DNA of 64,000 bases from CBDCWT01 sp965223305 (GCA_965223305.1 CBDCWT010000016.1:124001-188000), one strand, 5' to 3'; shown: positions 1 to 9,557, counted from the first letter of the stretch. Program-made: numbers and translations. The notes: generated by a model not told the origin, from the letters alone.

Positions 1-417
1 GCGGATGCCGCAGAGCTTCATCGACTGGCAATCACCCTTCGCTCCGATCCGGTTCTCGGCCCCGACCTCAAGACTCGACTTGCCGAAGTCGCGCGGAACA
101 GCGAACATCTGTCTCATCTGGAACTAAATGAGGTACGGCACGACGCCTTTCGGCCGGTAAGCCATGCCGTGGTGTCCTTAGCATCGCAAGTCCGAGGAGA
201 GGGAGCGAACGAGCCGTTCCAACACATGTTCTGTCCGATGGTGAAGGGTGGAGCCGGTGACTGGCTGCAATCTTCCAAGGACCTCCGCAACCCGTACTTC
301 GGCAGCCAGATGCTGCGCTGCGGCGAAGTCGTACGAGAGTTCCCCACCGGTGCCAGTTCATCAGCCGAAACCGCAGCGGAAGACGCACCTCCGCCTGGTT
401 TCGATCCGGAGGAGTGA
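1..417 (+). CDS. RND efflux periplasmic adaptor, C-terminal part (5' end outside window)
   Basis: The reading frame is open from base 1 and ends at TGA 415-417, giving 138 visible residues. The last half carries HMFCPMVKGGAGDWLQ followed by NPYFGSQMLRCGE. This matches the heavy-metal-binding tail (DUF3347-like) found on CusB-type membrane-fusion proteins, with Cys, Met and a second Cys as likely metal ligands. Such proteins join an inner-membrane RND pump to an outer-membrane channel and hand over Cu/Ag or a similar metal. The stop lies 3 bases before the ATG of the RND pump gene, so the two are one operon. The N-terminal hairpin and barrel domains lie outside the window. The metal specificity is inferred. 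Confidence 0.8.
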   Translation, partial: ADAAELHRLAITLRSDPVLGPDLKTRLAEVARNSEHLSHLELNEVRHDAFRPVSHAVVSLASQVRGEGANEPFQHMFCPMVKGGAGDWLQSSKDLRNPYFGSQMLRCGEVVREFPTGASSSAETAAEDAPPPGFDPEE

Positions 418-420
418 GCG

Positions 421-3400
421 ATGTTGCGAGCCGCAATCAACTTCTCTGTGCGCGAACCACTGGCCTTGCTGTTACTAACGACAGCCATCGTCAGCTACGG
501 GTGGTATTCCACTCAGACCGTCCCCATTGATGCCATACCGAACGTCGGCGAGAACCAGGTCATCGTGCTCACAAGTTGGCCTGGCCGATCTCCAAAGGAT
601 GTGGAAGATCAGATCACGTATCCGCTGTCGGTCGCTCTGTTGGCAGTGCCGCGAGCCGAGAGCGTTCGCGGCAAGAGCCTCTTCGGCTACAGCTTCGTGC
701 AGGTGACGTTCTCGGATGCTACGGACTTCTACTGGGCACGGTCGCGGGTCGCCGAGCAGTTGGGTACCGCGGCTTCATTCCTTCCCGAGGGCGTCGTGCC
801 GACGCTGGGCCCAGATGCGACAGGGCTCGGGCAGGTCTTCTACTACGTGCTCAAACCACCGCCGGGGATGACGCTGGCGGAACTCCGCAGCTTGCAAGAC
901 TTCGTTGTGAAGTACGAGCTGCAAGCGGTTCCGGGCGTCAGCGAAGTTGCCAGCGTCGGAGGCTATGTCCGCCAATATCAAATCGAAGTTGATCCCGACA
1001 AACTCCGTTTTCACGAGATACCGCTCGACCGGCTCATCCGCGCGGTGAAGGAATCCAATATCGATGTCGGTGCCAAGACGGTGGAATCAACTGGCATGGA
1101 GTTCATCATCCGTGGCCGTGGTTTCATTGGGGCCGACAAAGACACGGCGCAGACGGTCGAGGAGATTGAGAAAACCGTGATTCTGTCGCGGGACGGTGTT
1201 CCTGTCCGCATTCGAGACCTCGGCCACGTTCAGCTGGGACCCGACTTCCGGCGCGGGGCGATCGATCTCAACGGCTCAGAGGCAGTAGGCGGCGTGGTCG
1301 TCATGCGTTTCGGAGAGAATCCGCGGGCCGTCATCGACCGGGTGAAGGCAAAGATCCGGCGCCTCGAGCCGAGTCTGAAAGGTGTCACGATCCAGGCGGT
1401 CTACGACCGATCCGGATTGATTGACGAGACGATTGATACACTCACCTCGGCGCTCAGCGAAGAGGTGACGATTACAGCGATCGTGATCATCCTGTTCTTG
1501 CTGCACGTCCGAGCGAGCCTCGTCGTGGCCTCCACACTTCCGATTGCCGTCTTGATGGCGTTCATCGGCATGAAGTGGTTTGACGTCGACGCCAACATCA
1601 TGTCCTTGGCCGGGATCGCGATTGCCATCGGCACCATGGTTGACATGGGCATCATCGTGTCTGAGACGATCTACGATCACCTAGCGGAGTGGGAGCGAGA
1701 AGGGAGACCCGGAGGATCGCAGCGTCGTGTGGCGCTGATCAATCAAGCCGCTGCTGAGGTGGCACCGGCGGTGTTGACCGCAGTATCCACGACGGTCATT
1801 AGCTTTCTGCCGGTCTTTATGTTGACCGGACGGGACTACAAGTTGTTCGCCCCTCTGGCTTGGACGAAGACTTTCGCTCTAGTCGCGTCCTTGATCGTCG
1901 CGATCACGCTGGTACCGATGCTGAGTCGCTTGCTGCTGTCGTCGAGCAAGATGAAGTGGCGTCCGCGCGTGGCGGGAGCCATCGCCTTCGGTCTGCTCTT
2001 GGCCAGCAGTTGTTTTTTCGTGTGGGGCGACATCGCCGCCAGCCACCTTCCGTTCAACCGGGTTGCACTCACGGCGATCAGCGCGCTCGCGGGCGGGTTG
2101 GTCGCATTCTGGACATTGGGCGAGCGGCTGCGACCTGCCGACGAGAACCCTGTTAGCCGTCTGATCCTAGCGGCATACGATCCGACGCTCCACTGCTTAC
2201 TGCGATACAAAGCGACCTTTCTATTGGTCCCCGTCGTCTTGGTGATAACTGGCGCCGGAGCATGGTTTGGGCTGCCGTCTGTCTTGACGCCGTTTGAGCG
2301 CGGTGCGCGTTGGCTGGGTTGCGAACTCAACGAAGTACCTGGCTATGTCTCAATGAAACACGTGTTTACCGGTCTGAAGACGGATGATTGGATCGCGCTC
2401 GACGAAGGCAGTTGGTTCTACATGCCAACGCTCTACCCGGCGGCCAGCTTCTCACAGGCGATGGAAGTCCTGCAGACGCAGGATGCCCTGATTAAAGAAA
2501 TCCCTGAAGTTGAAAACGTACTGGGAAAAATCGGTCGCGTGGACTCCGCGCTCGATCCGGCACCAGCAGCGATGATCGAGACGTATGTAATGCTGAAACC
2601 CCGTTCAGCATGGCGCGAGGGCGTCACCCTCGAGGAGATCTGGGATCAGATCAACGCCAGCGCAACGCTGCCCGGAGTCACACCCGCCTCGCCTTTGCAG
2701 CCGATCGAGGGCCGCGTCGTGATGCTGCAAAGTGGCATCAAAGCGCCGATGGCAATCCGTATTTTTGGCGACAGCCTGGATGGCCTAGCGGCAGCTGCGT
2801 TTGCTGTCGCAGAGCAGCTGAAACAGGTTCCGCAAGTCAACGCGGCGACCGTCAATCCCGACATCGTGTTGGGAAAACCCTATCTCGAATTTCATGTAGA
2901 CCGTGAGACGGCCGCTCGTTACGAAATGTCCACGATGATGGTCAATCAGATCATCGAAGCGGCGTTGGGAGGCATGAATCTCACACACACTGTCGAGGGT
3001 CGTGAACGATATCCGATCCGAGTGCGATACCAGCGAAACCTGCGTGAACAGATCGACGAATTGTCGCGGCTGCCGGTGGTGACTCATTCGGGAGAGGTCG
3101 TTCCGCTAAAAGTGCTTGCCAAGATGAGCACCACTTGGGGACCGGGTGTAATCAACAGCGAGGACGCCCGTCTGGTTGCACACGTCTCCTTCTCGCCCTC
3201 CGGCATCGTAGGCGACCTGGAAACAGTCCAAGCTGTCGAACGGGTCCTGCATAGCGCCCAGAGCAGTGACGACCTCGACCTTCCACAGGGCTACGCCCTA
3301 CAGGCAGTGGGCTCGTTCCAGAACCAGATCGAGGCCAACCAGCGGCTGCTAGTTATCGTGCCGGCCGTCGTGTTGATCAATCTGATGATCATCTACTTTC

Positions 3401-3900
3401 AGTTTCGCAGCCTACCGGTCGTGTTGATGGTTTTCGGCCAAATCCCCGTCGTGTTCGCCGGTGGCATGATCGGGCTAGGCATCATGGAAATCGAGATGAA
3501 CACCGCCATCTGGGTGGGTTTCATCGCACTCTTCGGCATCGCGGTGGATGACGGCGTCGTGATGGCGACCTACTTAGAGCAGACGTTTCGCCGGCGTAGG
3601 CCCGAGACTGTGAAGGACATTCGTGCGGCTACGGTTGCCGCCGGCCGGCGCCGCATCCGCCCGTGTCTGATGACGACCGTCACGACCTTTGTCGGACTTG
3701 TTCCAGTCATGGTAGCAACAGGGCGCGGCGCCGATGTGGCCCAGGCCATGGCACTCCCCATCCTCGCCGGGATGGTCACGGAACTCGTGTCGCTATTTGT
3801 CGTTCCGGTCCTGTACTGCGGCTATAAGGAGGCGAAAGTTGCACCTTCGCTAGCAGCCTGTCGATCTTCTCAACGCGCCTGCCGCATCACAGGGATGTGA
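421..3900 (+). CDS. cusA: CusA/CzcA-family heavy-metal RND efflux pump
   Basis: This is an inner-membrane proton-driven pump of 1159 residues. It opens with the family N-terminus (first transmembrane helix, then a periplasmic stretch with GRSPKDVEDQITYPL). It has the charged transmembrane motifs GTMVDMGIIVSE and GIAVDDGVVMATYLEQ expected for proton relay. A hydrophobic insertion near residues 515-630 makes it longer than the roughly 1050 residues of E. coli CusA. The start ATG follows the adaptor stop by 3 bases. The last 16 codons or so run into a family B miniature element (3854-4003), so the native C-terminus seems to have been replaced by element sequence. The choice between Cu/Ag and Co/Zn/Cd cannot be settled here. 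Confidence 0.93.
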   Translation: MLRAAINFSVREPLALLLLTTAIVSYGWYSTQTVPIDAIPNVGENQVIVLTSWPGRSPKDVEDQITYPLSVALLAVPRAESVRGKSLFGYSFVQVTFSDATDFYWARSRVAEQLGTAASFLPEGVVPTLGPDATGLGQVFYYVLKPPPGMTLAELRSLQDFVVKYELQAVPGVSEVASVGGYVRQYQIEVDPDKLRFHEIPLDRLIRAVKESNIDVGAKTVESTGMEFIIRGRGFIGADKDTAQTVEEIEKTVILSRDGVPVRIRDLGHVQLGPDFRRGAIDLNGSEAVGGVVVMRFGENPRAVIDRVKAKIRRLEPSLKGVTIQAVYDRSGLIDETIDTLTSALSEEVTITAIVIILFLLHVRASLVVASTLPIAVLMAFIGMKWFDVDANIMSLAGIAIAIGTMVDMGIIVSETIYDHLAEWEREGRPGGSQRRVALINQAAAEVAPAVLTAVSTTVISFLPVFMLTGRDYKLFAPLAWTKTFALVASLIVAITLVPMLSRLLLSSSKMKWRPRVAGAIAFGLLLASSCFFVWGDIAASHLPFNRVALTAISALAGGLVAFWTLGERLRPADENPVSRLILAAYDPTLHCLLRYKATFLLVPVVLVITGAGAWFGLPSVLTPFERGARWLGCELNEVPGYVSMKHVFTGLKTDDWIALDEGSWFYMPTLYPAASFSQAMEVLQTQDALIKEIPEVENVLGKIGRVDSALDPAPAAMIETYVMLKPRSAWREGVTLEEIWDQINASATLPGVTPASPLQPIEGRVVMLQSGIKAPMAIRIFGDSLDGLAAAAFAVAEQLKQVPQVNAATVNPDIVLGKPYLEFHVDRETAARYEMSTMMVNQIIEAALGGMNLTHTVEGRERYPIRVRYQRNLREQIDELSRLPVVTHSGEVVPLKVLAKMSTTWGPGVINSEDARLVAHVSFSPSGIVGDLETVQAVERVLHSAQSSDDLDLPQGYALQAVGSFQNQIEANQRLLVIVPAVVLINLMIIYFQFRSLPVVLMVFGQIPVVFAGGMIGLGIMEIEMNTAIWVGFIALFGIAVDDGVVMATYLEQTFRRRRPETVKDIRAATVAAGRRRIRPCLMTTVTTFVGLVPVMVATGRGADVAQAMALPILAGMVTELVSLFVVPVLYCGYKEAKVAPSLAACRSSQRACRITGM

Positions 3901-4003
3901 TGCCAAATCAGCGACGTAAGTCGTTGATTTGCGAGCCGCGAAGAACTCTGTTCTGAGCTGGGTGAGGTTGAAAAACACCAGGACGGTGTTTTTCAACAGG
4001 CAG
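3854..4003. repeat. Miniature inverted-repeat element, family B copy 1 (full length)
   Basis: This is a 150 bp element with ends CAGCCTGTCGA and CAACAGGCAG (imperfect inverted repeats). It is flanked by CTAG on the left (3850-3853) and CTAA on the right (4004-4007). Related copies lie at 31525-31612 (truncated) and 56715-56863. It overlaps the 3' end of cusA and abuts the TAG stop of the PQQ-type gene. It encodes no protein of its own. Confidence 0.8.
3967..3997. terminator. Perfect hairpin inside the element, possible bidirectional terminator
   Basis: The 13 bp arms GTTGAAAAACACC and GGTGTTTTTCAAC are separated by the loop AGGAC. A/T runs sit on both sides of the stem, between two convergent genes. 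The copies at 31.5 and 56.7 kb keep the hairpin with a different loop-proximal sequence (AACGCC/GGCGTT), so the changes compensate. The terminator role is inferred from structure and position. Confidence 0.55.
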
Positions 4004-5356
4004 CTAAGACCCGTCGGTCAGGCAGTAGAGCTTGGAAGCCGTCCGAATAAGCAGCCTGCCCTGAGCGATGGCGGGGGTGGCCAGGCATAACTCGTCAAGC
4101 GAATTCTTGTGCAACCGCTTAAACTCGCTACCGGCTTCTAAGACCCAAGTGTCGCCATCTTCGCTCAGCGCAAACAGCTTGCCGTTGTAGGCCCACGGTG
4201 ACGAGGTATAGGAGCCGCCCAGCCGCTTCCTGCCGTAGATTTGCCGCCCGCTGTGAGCGTCATGGCATGTGAGAAAACCGCGGTCATGCAGTGTATAGTA
4301 GTAGTCTCCGTACACGATCGGTGAAGGATTGTACGGTCCCGCGGTCGGTTGGTACCACTCGATAAACTCATTGGAAGTCGCGTCGTCCTTCAGCGAGATG
4401 TCGCCAGACGCGCCCGGTTTGATCGCAAAAACGGGCCGATGCTTGTCGCCGACGTAGCCTGAAGTGATATAGAGCAACCCGTGCGCGGCAAATGGCGACG
4501 GGATAACAAGGTTGGACATGCGGCCGTCGAACTCCCACAACGGCTTGCCCGACAGGTCATAAGACCGGTTCCACCGCTTTCCGCAAGCGATGATCTCCGT
4601 ACGAAGCTCATTCTCCCAGATGAACGGCGTCGCCCACGTTGTGCGCTCTTCGCGCGGCACCCTCCAGACGTCCTCGCCGGTCACTGCATCGATCGACAGC
4701 AGAAAAGAGTCTTCCTGGTTGTCGTAAAGCACAAAGACTTGGCCGTCGTGTACGACCGGCGACGCCGCGGCGCCGTAGTCACGGAGCGTCTTGCGAGGTT
4801 CGATCGGCCGCGACCAAAGCGGCTCGCCCTCCAGGTCGTAGCAGTACAGCCCCACATCCCCGAACAACACGTAGAGTCTCTCGCCATCGGTTGTCGGTGT
4901 TTCCGCGGCGTAGGTGCTTTTCGGATGACGGGGTACCTTGGGCCGGCCAGTATGCGCCTCATGGCTCCAGAGTTCTTCACCTGTCTTCAGGTCGAAGCAG
5001 TACACCATCCAGTGGTGAGTTCCCTTGGCAGGTGTTCTGACCCCCTGTCCCAAATAGAGCCCTTTCTTGGGCAATTCGTTTTCCGCTTCACTGTCACCGA
5101 CGACTGTCGACAAGAAGACCTTGTCGCCCCAAACCACTGGATTGGCCCATCCCCAACCCGGCACATCGGCTACCCAGGCCACGTTCTCTGTTTGGCTCCA
5201 AACTTCCGGCAGACGATCATCGTTCTGCGCAACACCGTCGCCATTTGGGCCACGGAAACGCGGCCAGTTTTCAGCGGCTATACTACTTGTGAACGACCAC
5301 AACGCTAGAAACGACGACAAAGACAAAAACGACAATGCTGCGAGGGTCCTGTTCAT
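4004..5356 (-). CDS. PQQ-like beta-propeller repeat protein, exported
   Basis: The protein has 450 residues. A signal peptide occupies about residues 1-27 (hydrophobic core LSFLSLSSFLALWSF, then SSIAAE). It is followed by the WPRFRGPNGDGVA start typical of planctomycete PQQ-like/outer-membrane-assembly-like propellers. Repeated blade motifs such as LYCYDLEGEPLW, YDLSGKPLWEF and GKRWNRSYD are visible along the length. No catalytic quinoprotein residues could be assigned, so an enzymatic role is not claimed. The protein probably sits in the periplasm or on a membrane face. The gene converges on cusA. Its stop codon TAG lies within the right-hand CTAA flank of the family B element. Confidence 0.85.
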   Translation of the reverse strand: MNRTLAALSFLSLSSFLALWSFTSSIAAENWPRFRGPNGDGVAQNDDRLPEVWSQTENVAWVADVPGWGWANPVVWGDKVFLSTVVGDSEAENELPKKGLYLGQGVRTPAKGTHHWMVYCFDLKTGEELWSHEAHTGRPKVPRHPKSTYAAETPTTDGERLYVLFGDVGLYCYDLEGEPLWSRPIEPRKTLRDYGAAASPVVHDGQVFVLYDNQEDSFLLSIDAVTGEDVWRVPREERTTWATPFIWENELRTEIIACGKRWNRSYDLSGKPLWEFDGRMSNLVIPSPFAAHGLLYITSGYVGDKHRPVFAIKPGASGDISLKDDATSNEFIEWYQPTAGPYNPSPIVYGDYYYTLHDRGFLTCHDAHSGRQIYGRKRLGGSYTSSPWAYNGKLFALSEDGDTWVLEAGSEFKRLHKNSLDELCLATPAIAQGRLLIRTASKLYCLTDGS

Positions 5357-5625
5357 ACTGCACCTTGAAACGAGCCTGACTTAATTCCGGCGATTGGCCT
5401 CTGTGTTTGACATGCGGTTCGTCATATTAACGCGTCCTCGCAGAGAACGCGAGCACTACTCAAGGCCGTATGTTATACCTCCGAGCTGGTGCCGCACCTA
5501 GTCCTAGTTGGGGCTCAGGGCGTCCCCTTGCCAACCGCCTGCTCCGGCGCCGCGGGCTACATCTCAGGATTAAATCGGCTATGTTGACAGTCGTTCTCAA
5601 CATCATTTCACGCGAGTTCAACTCC

Positions 5626-8600
5626 ATGCATCCTACCATCTCGCCGTTGTCGATCCGCGCGGGCTGCCTGCTGACCGTACTCACGCTTACCGCCACGGGC
5701 AGCGCGGCGGAGTACAAGATAAACGGTCATACGTTGACGACGCCGGACGAGTTTCAAGTCGAACTCGTCGCGGGGCAACCGTTGGTGGATCGCCCGGTCA
5801 GCGCCGACTTCGACGAGCGGGGACGCCTCTACGTTACGGACTCAAGCGGGTCTAACGAGCCAGTTGAAGTCCAGCGTGAGAAGCGGCCTCACCGCATTGT
5901 GCGTTTGGAAGACACCGACCGCGACGGAAAGTTTGATCGGAGTACCGTCTTTGCTGACAAGCTGATGTTTCCGGAGGGCGCGCTGTGGTTTGACGGCTCT
6001 CTGTATGTGGCGGCACCGCCAGAGATCTGGAAGTTTACCGATGTCGACGATGATGGCGTGGCAGACAAGAGAGAGGTGTGGTTCGACGGCAAGACCCTCA
6101 CGCACTGCGCCAACGACCTGCACGGTCCGTATCTCGGGCCCGACGGTTGGATGTACTGGTGCAAGGGGGCCTTCGCCACTCAGACCTACGAACTGCCCGG
6201 CCAACAACCACTCACCACCAGGGCGGCGCACATCTTTCGTCGGCGGCCTCAGGGTGGACCGCTCGAGCCGGTCATGACGGGCGGCATGGACAACCCAGTC
6301 GAGGTGGTCTTTACACCGGGCGGAGAGCGGATTTTTTCGACAACCTTCCTCGTGCGTCCCCGCCAGGGACAGCGGGACGGCCTGTTGCATGCCGCCTACG
6401 GCGGTGTGTACGGCAAAGACCACGGGGCGATCGACGGTCATCCGCGAACCGGCGAACTGATGCCCGTGCTGGCTCATCTCGGCGCCGCAGCCCCCTGCGG
6501 TCTAGCCAGGCTAGAATCGGACGGCTTAGGGAGCGAGTATCAAGACAGCGTGCTCGCCTGCCTGTTCAACCTGCACAAAATCACGCGTCACGTACTATCA
6601 CCGCGAGGGGCAACTTTCGTTGCGGAGACCAGCGACCTGTTGGTCAGTGACAACCTTGATTTCCATCCAACCGATGTCCTGGAAGACGCGGACGGTTCGG
6701 TCATTGTTGTCGATACTGGAGGCTGGTTTCGTCTCTGTTGCCCGACCTCACAGTTAGAGAAGCCGGACGTATTGGGAGGCATTTACCGGATCAGACGGCT
6801 CGCCGCCAAGCCGCCCGCCGATCCGCGCGGGCAGCAGATTAACTGGAGCCAGCTGGGAACCGGAGAGTTGGTCGAGTTGTTGAACGACGAGCGTTTCACG
6901 GTCCGCAACCAGGCGCGGCAGCGGATCGGTAAGCGGGGCCGGGCGGCCGTCGACGCGCTGGCCAGCGTGCTCAGCACCTCACAGGACGCGCGTCATCGAC
7001 TGCAAGCAGTCTGGGCGCTGACCTGGATCAACGATGCGGCCGCGCGAACCGCTGTCCGGCGCGCGTTGAACGACTCTGATGACACCGTCCGTCAAGCGGC
7101 GTTGCACTCGACGAGTGTCTACCGCGACAAGCTGGCGGCCAGTCAGTTGGCCGAGATGTTGAAGTCCGGTTCGGCCCACAACCGTCGCGCCGCTGCCGAA
7201 GCACTGGGACGCATCGGCACAGCAAGCGACGTCCCAAAGCTGCTGGCGGCGATCCCGGCTACAGCCACCGTGCCGGGAACATCGCGAACTCGCTTCGATC
7301 GATTTCTAGAGCATTCGCTGATCTACGCCGCCATTGAGATCAACGAACCGCTTGCCCTCCGAGAGGTGATCGATGCGCCTCTCGAAAGAGTCCAACGTGG
7401 AGCACTGATTGCCCTCGACCAGCTGGAAGGCGACCAGTTGCAGGCCAGCGACGTGGCCCAGCTGCTCACCTCCCGCAGCAAGTTGCTCAGCGAGACGGCA
7501 TGGTGGATTGCCGAGCGGCACGAGGATTGGGGCGATGCCGTGGTGGAGGCATTTCGAAGTGAAATCGAACGGTCACCTACTCGGGAGGGCGAGTTGCAAT
7601 TGCTCTCCCAGCGCCTCCAGCAGTTTGCCAGTGCTGCTGGCGTGCAGCAGTTGATGGCCGACTTGCTGCAGTACCCAGGCACAAGCGAACCGCTACGGCT
7701 AGCGGTGTTGCAGGCAATGGCGGCCAGTAACCCCAAGCAACCCCCCGCAGCTTGGGTCAGCACTCTCTCCGACCAGCTGTCGGGATCTAACGAGACAAAA
7801 CTCGCCGCGCTGCAGGCGCTGAGCCAGCTGATTCGCAGCCAACCGGATGACAACACCGTCTCTCGGCTTCGGCAAGTTGCCGCAGATGAGAAACTCACCC
7901 CGGAGATTCGGCTGCGATCGTTGAACCTGTTGCCACGGGAATCCGACCGGCTTGCCGCCGACTCGTTTGACTTCGTTTGTTCCCAATTGCGGCTCGACGC
8001 AAGCGTGACGAACCGCGCCTTGGCCGTCGACCTGTTGACATCAACTCCACTCAGTCCGCAACAGTTACAAGCAGTGGCCAGGGAACTGCCGAGCACCGGC
8101 CCGATGGAACTCCGGCCGCTGATGACCGTGTTTTCCAAGTCAAGGGATGTACGCGTGGGAACGGTGCTGGTCGACTCACTCCTGCAGGCACCCGCGGCCA
8201 CGTCGCTGTTCCCTGACGATGTGCGCGAGCAGCTATCGGGTTTTGGCGAACAGGTGTCGGCAAGTGCCCAACCGCTCTTGGATCGAATCAGGCAGGAAAA
8301 CCAAGACAAGCTGGCACGAGTCGAAGAGGTTTTGGCTCTGTTGCCCGCGGCAGATAGCCGGCGCGGGCTGCGGGTGTTTCAAAGCACGAAAGCGTCGTGC
8401 ATCGCCTGCCACACGCGCGGCTACCTGGGCGGGCATATCGGGCCGGACCTGAACCGAATCGGCACGATTCGTAGTGAGCGTGACTTGATCGAGTCGGTGC
8501 TCTTTCCAAACTTAAGTTTCGTGCGCAGCTTTGAACCGGTTACGATCGTGACAGACGACGGCCGCCTGTTGAACGGTGTTGTTCGAGACGAATCGGAAGA

Positions 8601-8763
8601 CTGGATCACACTTCAGCTCGACGCACAGAAGTCCGTGCAGATCGAGAAGGCAAACATCGAAGAGCGCCGACTCGGCAGTGTTTCAATCATGCCGGCAGGC
8701 CTTGAGAAACAACTCGCGCCGCAGGACCTCGCGGACCTGGTCAAGTACCTGAAAGAAGGATAG
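5626..8763 (+). CDS. PVC-type membrane-bound dehydrogenase/HEAT-repeat/cytochrome c protein
   Basis: A signal peptide (cleavage near TATGSAAEY) precedes a beta-propeller domain of the planctomycete membrane-bound dehydrogenase type. This domain carries EGALWFDGSLYV, DLHGPYLGPDGWMYW and VVDTGGWFR. Alpha-helical HEAT-like repeats occupy about residues 410-830. A C-terminal c-type heme site SCIACHTRGYLGGHIGPDLN has its CxxCH near residue 925. Such proteins are multiplied in Planctomycetota and are thought to take part in extracytoplasmic electron transfer or sugar oxidation; the substrate is unknown. The ATG at 5626 is preferred because the signal peptide follows it directly. The in-frame upstream ATGs at 5470 and 5581 would add an Arg-rich or unrelated leader. 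Length from 5626 is 1045 residues. Confidence 0.85.
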   Translation: MHPTISPLSIRAGCLLTVLTLTATGSAAEYKINGHTLTTPDEFQVELVAGQPLVDRPVSADFDERGRLYVTDSSGSNEPVEVQREKRPHRIVRLEDTDRDGKFDRSTVFADKLMFPEGALWFDGSLYVAAPPEIWKFTDVDDDGVADKREVWFDGKTLTHCANDLHGPYLGPDGWMYWCKGAFATQTYELPGQQPLTTRAAHIFRRRPQGGPLEPVMTGGMDNPVEVVFTPGGERIFSTTFLVRPRQGQRDGLLHAAYGGVYGKDHGAIDGHPRTGELMPVLAHLGAAAPCGLARLESDGLGSEYQDSVLACLFNLHKITRHVLSPRGATFVAETSDLLVSDNLDFHPTDVLEDADGSVIVVDTGGWFRLCCPTSQLEKPDVLGGIYRIRRLAAKPPADPRGQQINWSQLGTGELVELLNDERFTVRNQARQRIGKRGRAAVDALASVLSTSQDARHRLQAVWALTWINDAAARTAVRRALNDSDDTVRQAALHSTSVYRDKLAASQLAEMLKSGSAHNRRAAAEALGRIGTASDVPKLLAAIPATATVPGTSRTRFDRFLEHSLIYAAIEINEPLALREVIDAPLERVQRGALIALDQLEGDQLQASDVAQLLTSRSKLLSETAWWIAERHEDWGDAVVEAFRSEIERSPTREGELQLLSQRLQQFASAAGVQQLMADLLQYPGTSEPLRLAVLQAMAASNPKQPPAAWVSTLSDQLSGSNETKLAALQALSQLIRSQPDDNTVSRLRQVAADEKLTPEIRLRSLNLLPRESDRLAADSFDFVCSQLRLDASVTNRALAVDLLTSTPLSPQQLQAVARELPSTGPMELRPLMTVFSKSRDVRVGTVLVDSLLQAPAATSLFPDDVREQLSGFGEQVSASAQPLLDRIRQENQDKLARVEEVLALLPAADSRRGLRVFQSTKASCIACHTRGYLGGHIGPDLNRIGTIRSERDLIESVLFPNLSFVRSFEPVTIVTDDGRLLNGVVRDESEDWITLQLDAQKSVQIEKANIEERRLGSVSIMPAGLEKQLAPQDLADLVKYLKEG

Positions 8764-9117
8764 CGACCTGCGCCTGAGGACCGGAAAGCAGGAACAAGAG
8801 AGGTGCTAGGCCCACCAAGTTTAACCGCGACCCAGAGGAGTTCGCCGCAAGGGGCGTTTCTGTCAAGTGAAGCGAAACTCGGCGAACTCCGGCGGCGAGC
8901 GCGTCTGAACCTGTGTTTTCTTATGCAGCAGGCCCCCTACCGATCCCGCTCGGCAGCGGGGTCTGCCGGATGACAACCGCGACGTGCTCACGCTTACGAG
9001 CCACAAATCAGCCGGCATGCGTTAGCATCCGGTTAGGCGTTGAACCGTGGGCTAACGCCGGCTAACGCCCAGCGGCTGATGTTGCGTAGTCCGGCTGATG
9101 TTGCGTAGTCACAGTGC
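8764..9117. other. Intergenic spacer with short repeats
   Basis: I see no gene here. A 19 bp unit, CGGCTGATGTTGCGTAGTC, is repeated exactly twice in tandem at 9073-9091 and 9092-9110. Just upstream is a copy of the GCTAACGCC repeat family. Confidence 0.6.
9041..9080. repeat. GCTAACGCC-type dispersed repeat, copy 1
   Basis: It reads ACCGTGGGCTAACGCCGG followed by GCTAACGCCCAGCGGCTGAT. Related copies lie at 12817-12846 (inverted), 15705-15740 and 48421-48459 (inverted). It is a short REP-like repeat in spacers only. Confidence 0.7.
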
Positions 9118-9291
9118 CTAAGAACAGATCCAGGCTGTGAAGATTGCCAGGCACACACCGGCGGTGATAATGGCCAGCAGCAAACCCGTCACCGCATGCC
9201 ATGCGGCAGAGTCCTCAGCAACCTGTTCGGCACGAGTCTCCTCGTTGAACACAGAAGTCCAGACCGGCCGATCTCCTTCGCTATCAGTCAT
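9118..9291 (-). CDS. Small single-span membrane protein, unknown
   Basis: A 57-residue protein starts at ATG 9291 (a GTG at 9300 is the alternative). It has an acidic N-terminal half (MTDSEGD..., EETRAEQVAED) and one C-terminal transmembrane segment, VTGLLLAIITAGVCLAIFTA. No family is recognised. It is isolated between a spacer and a mobile element. The clear transmembrane helix and charge pattern make it plausible, but small size leaves doubt. Confidence 0.45.
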   Translation of the reverse strand: MTDSEGDRPVWTSVFNEETRAEQVAEDSAAWHAVTGLLLAIITAGVCLAIFTAWICS

Positions 9292-9383
9292 GCATCTCAC
9301 TCCGCGGGGACAGCAGGCTTTCCTAGAGAATAAGTGAATGAAGTGGAGAGTGCCAGAGCAGCTAGCAAGACACAGCAGCCTAG

Positions 9384-9557
9384 CCCGAATTATTCATGAG
9401 CGATCTGCTGCGAGGTCGTAAGTCCATCCGTGGCTTCGTCATGCTTCGCAATTCTCCCTCGACGTATTGCTTCAATACGCCTGCGGAAGAATTGCTCGCC
9501 TTCCTTGCCACGAACGTACTGACAACCTCTCGCCACGATCTTCATGAAAAATCCGGG
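9384..9557. repeat. Miniature inverted-repeat element, family A copy 1 (174 bp)
   Basis: The ends are CCCGAATTATTCATGA and its near-complement. The flanks are CTAG at 9380-9383 and CTAG at 9558-9561, a 4 bp target duplication. The whole element is an imperfect palindrome centred on CGTATTG-CTT-CAATACG. Three further copies of exactly the same length lie at 15389-15562, 40676-40849 and 47866-48039. It carries no transposase. The right flank supplies the TAG stop of the SLBB gene. Confidence 0.9.

Noticed and set aside
5470..5625. Longer N-terminus of the PVC-type protein from ATG 5470 or 5581
   Set aside because: The added residues are Arg/Pro-rich or unrelated, while a clean signal peptide follows ATG 5626.
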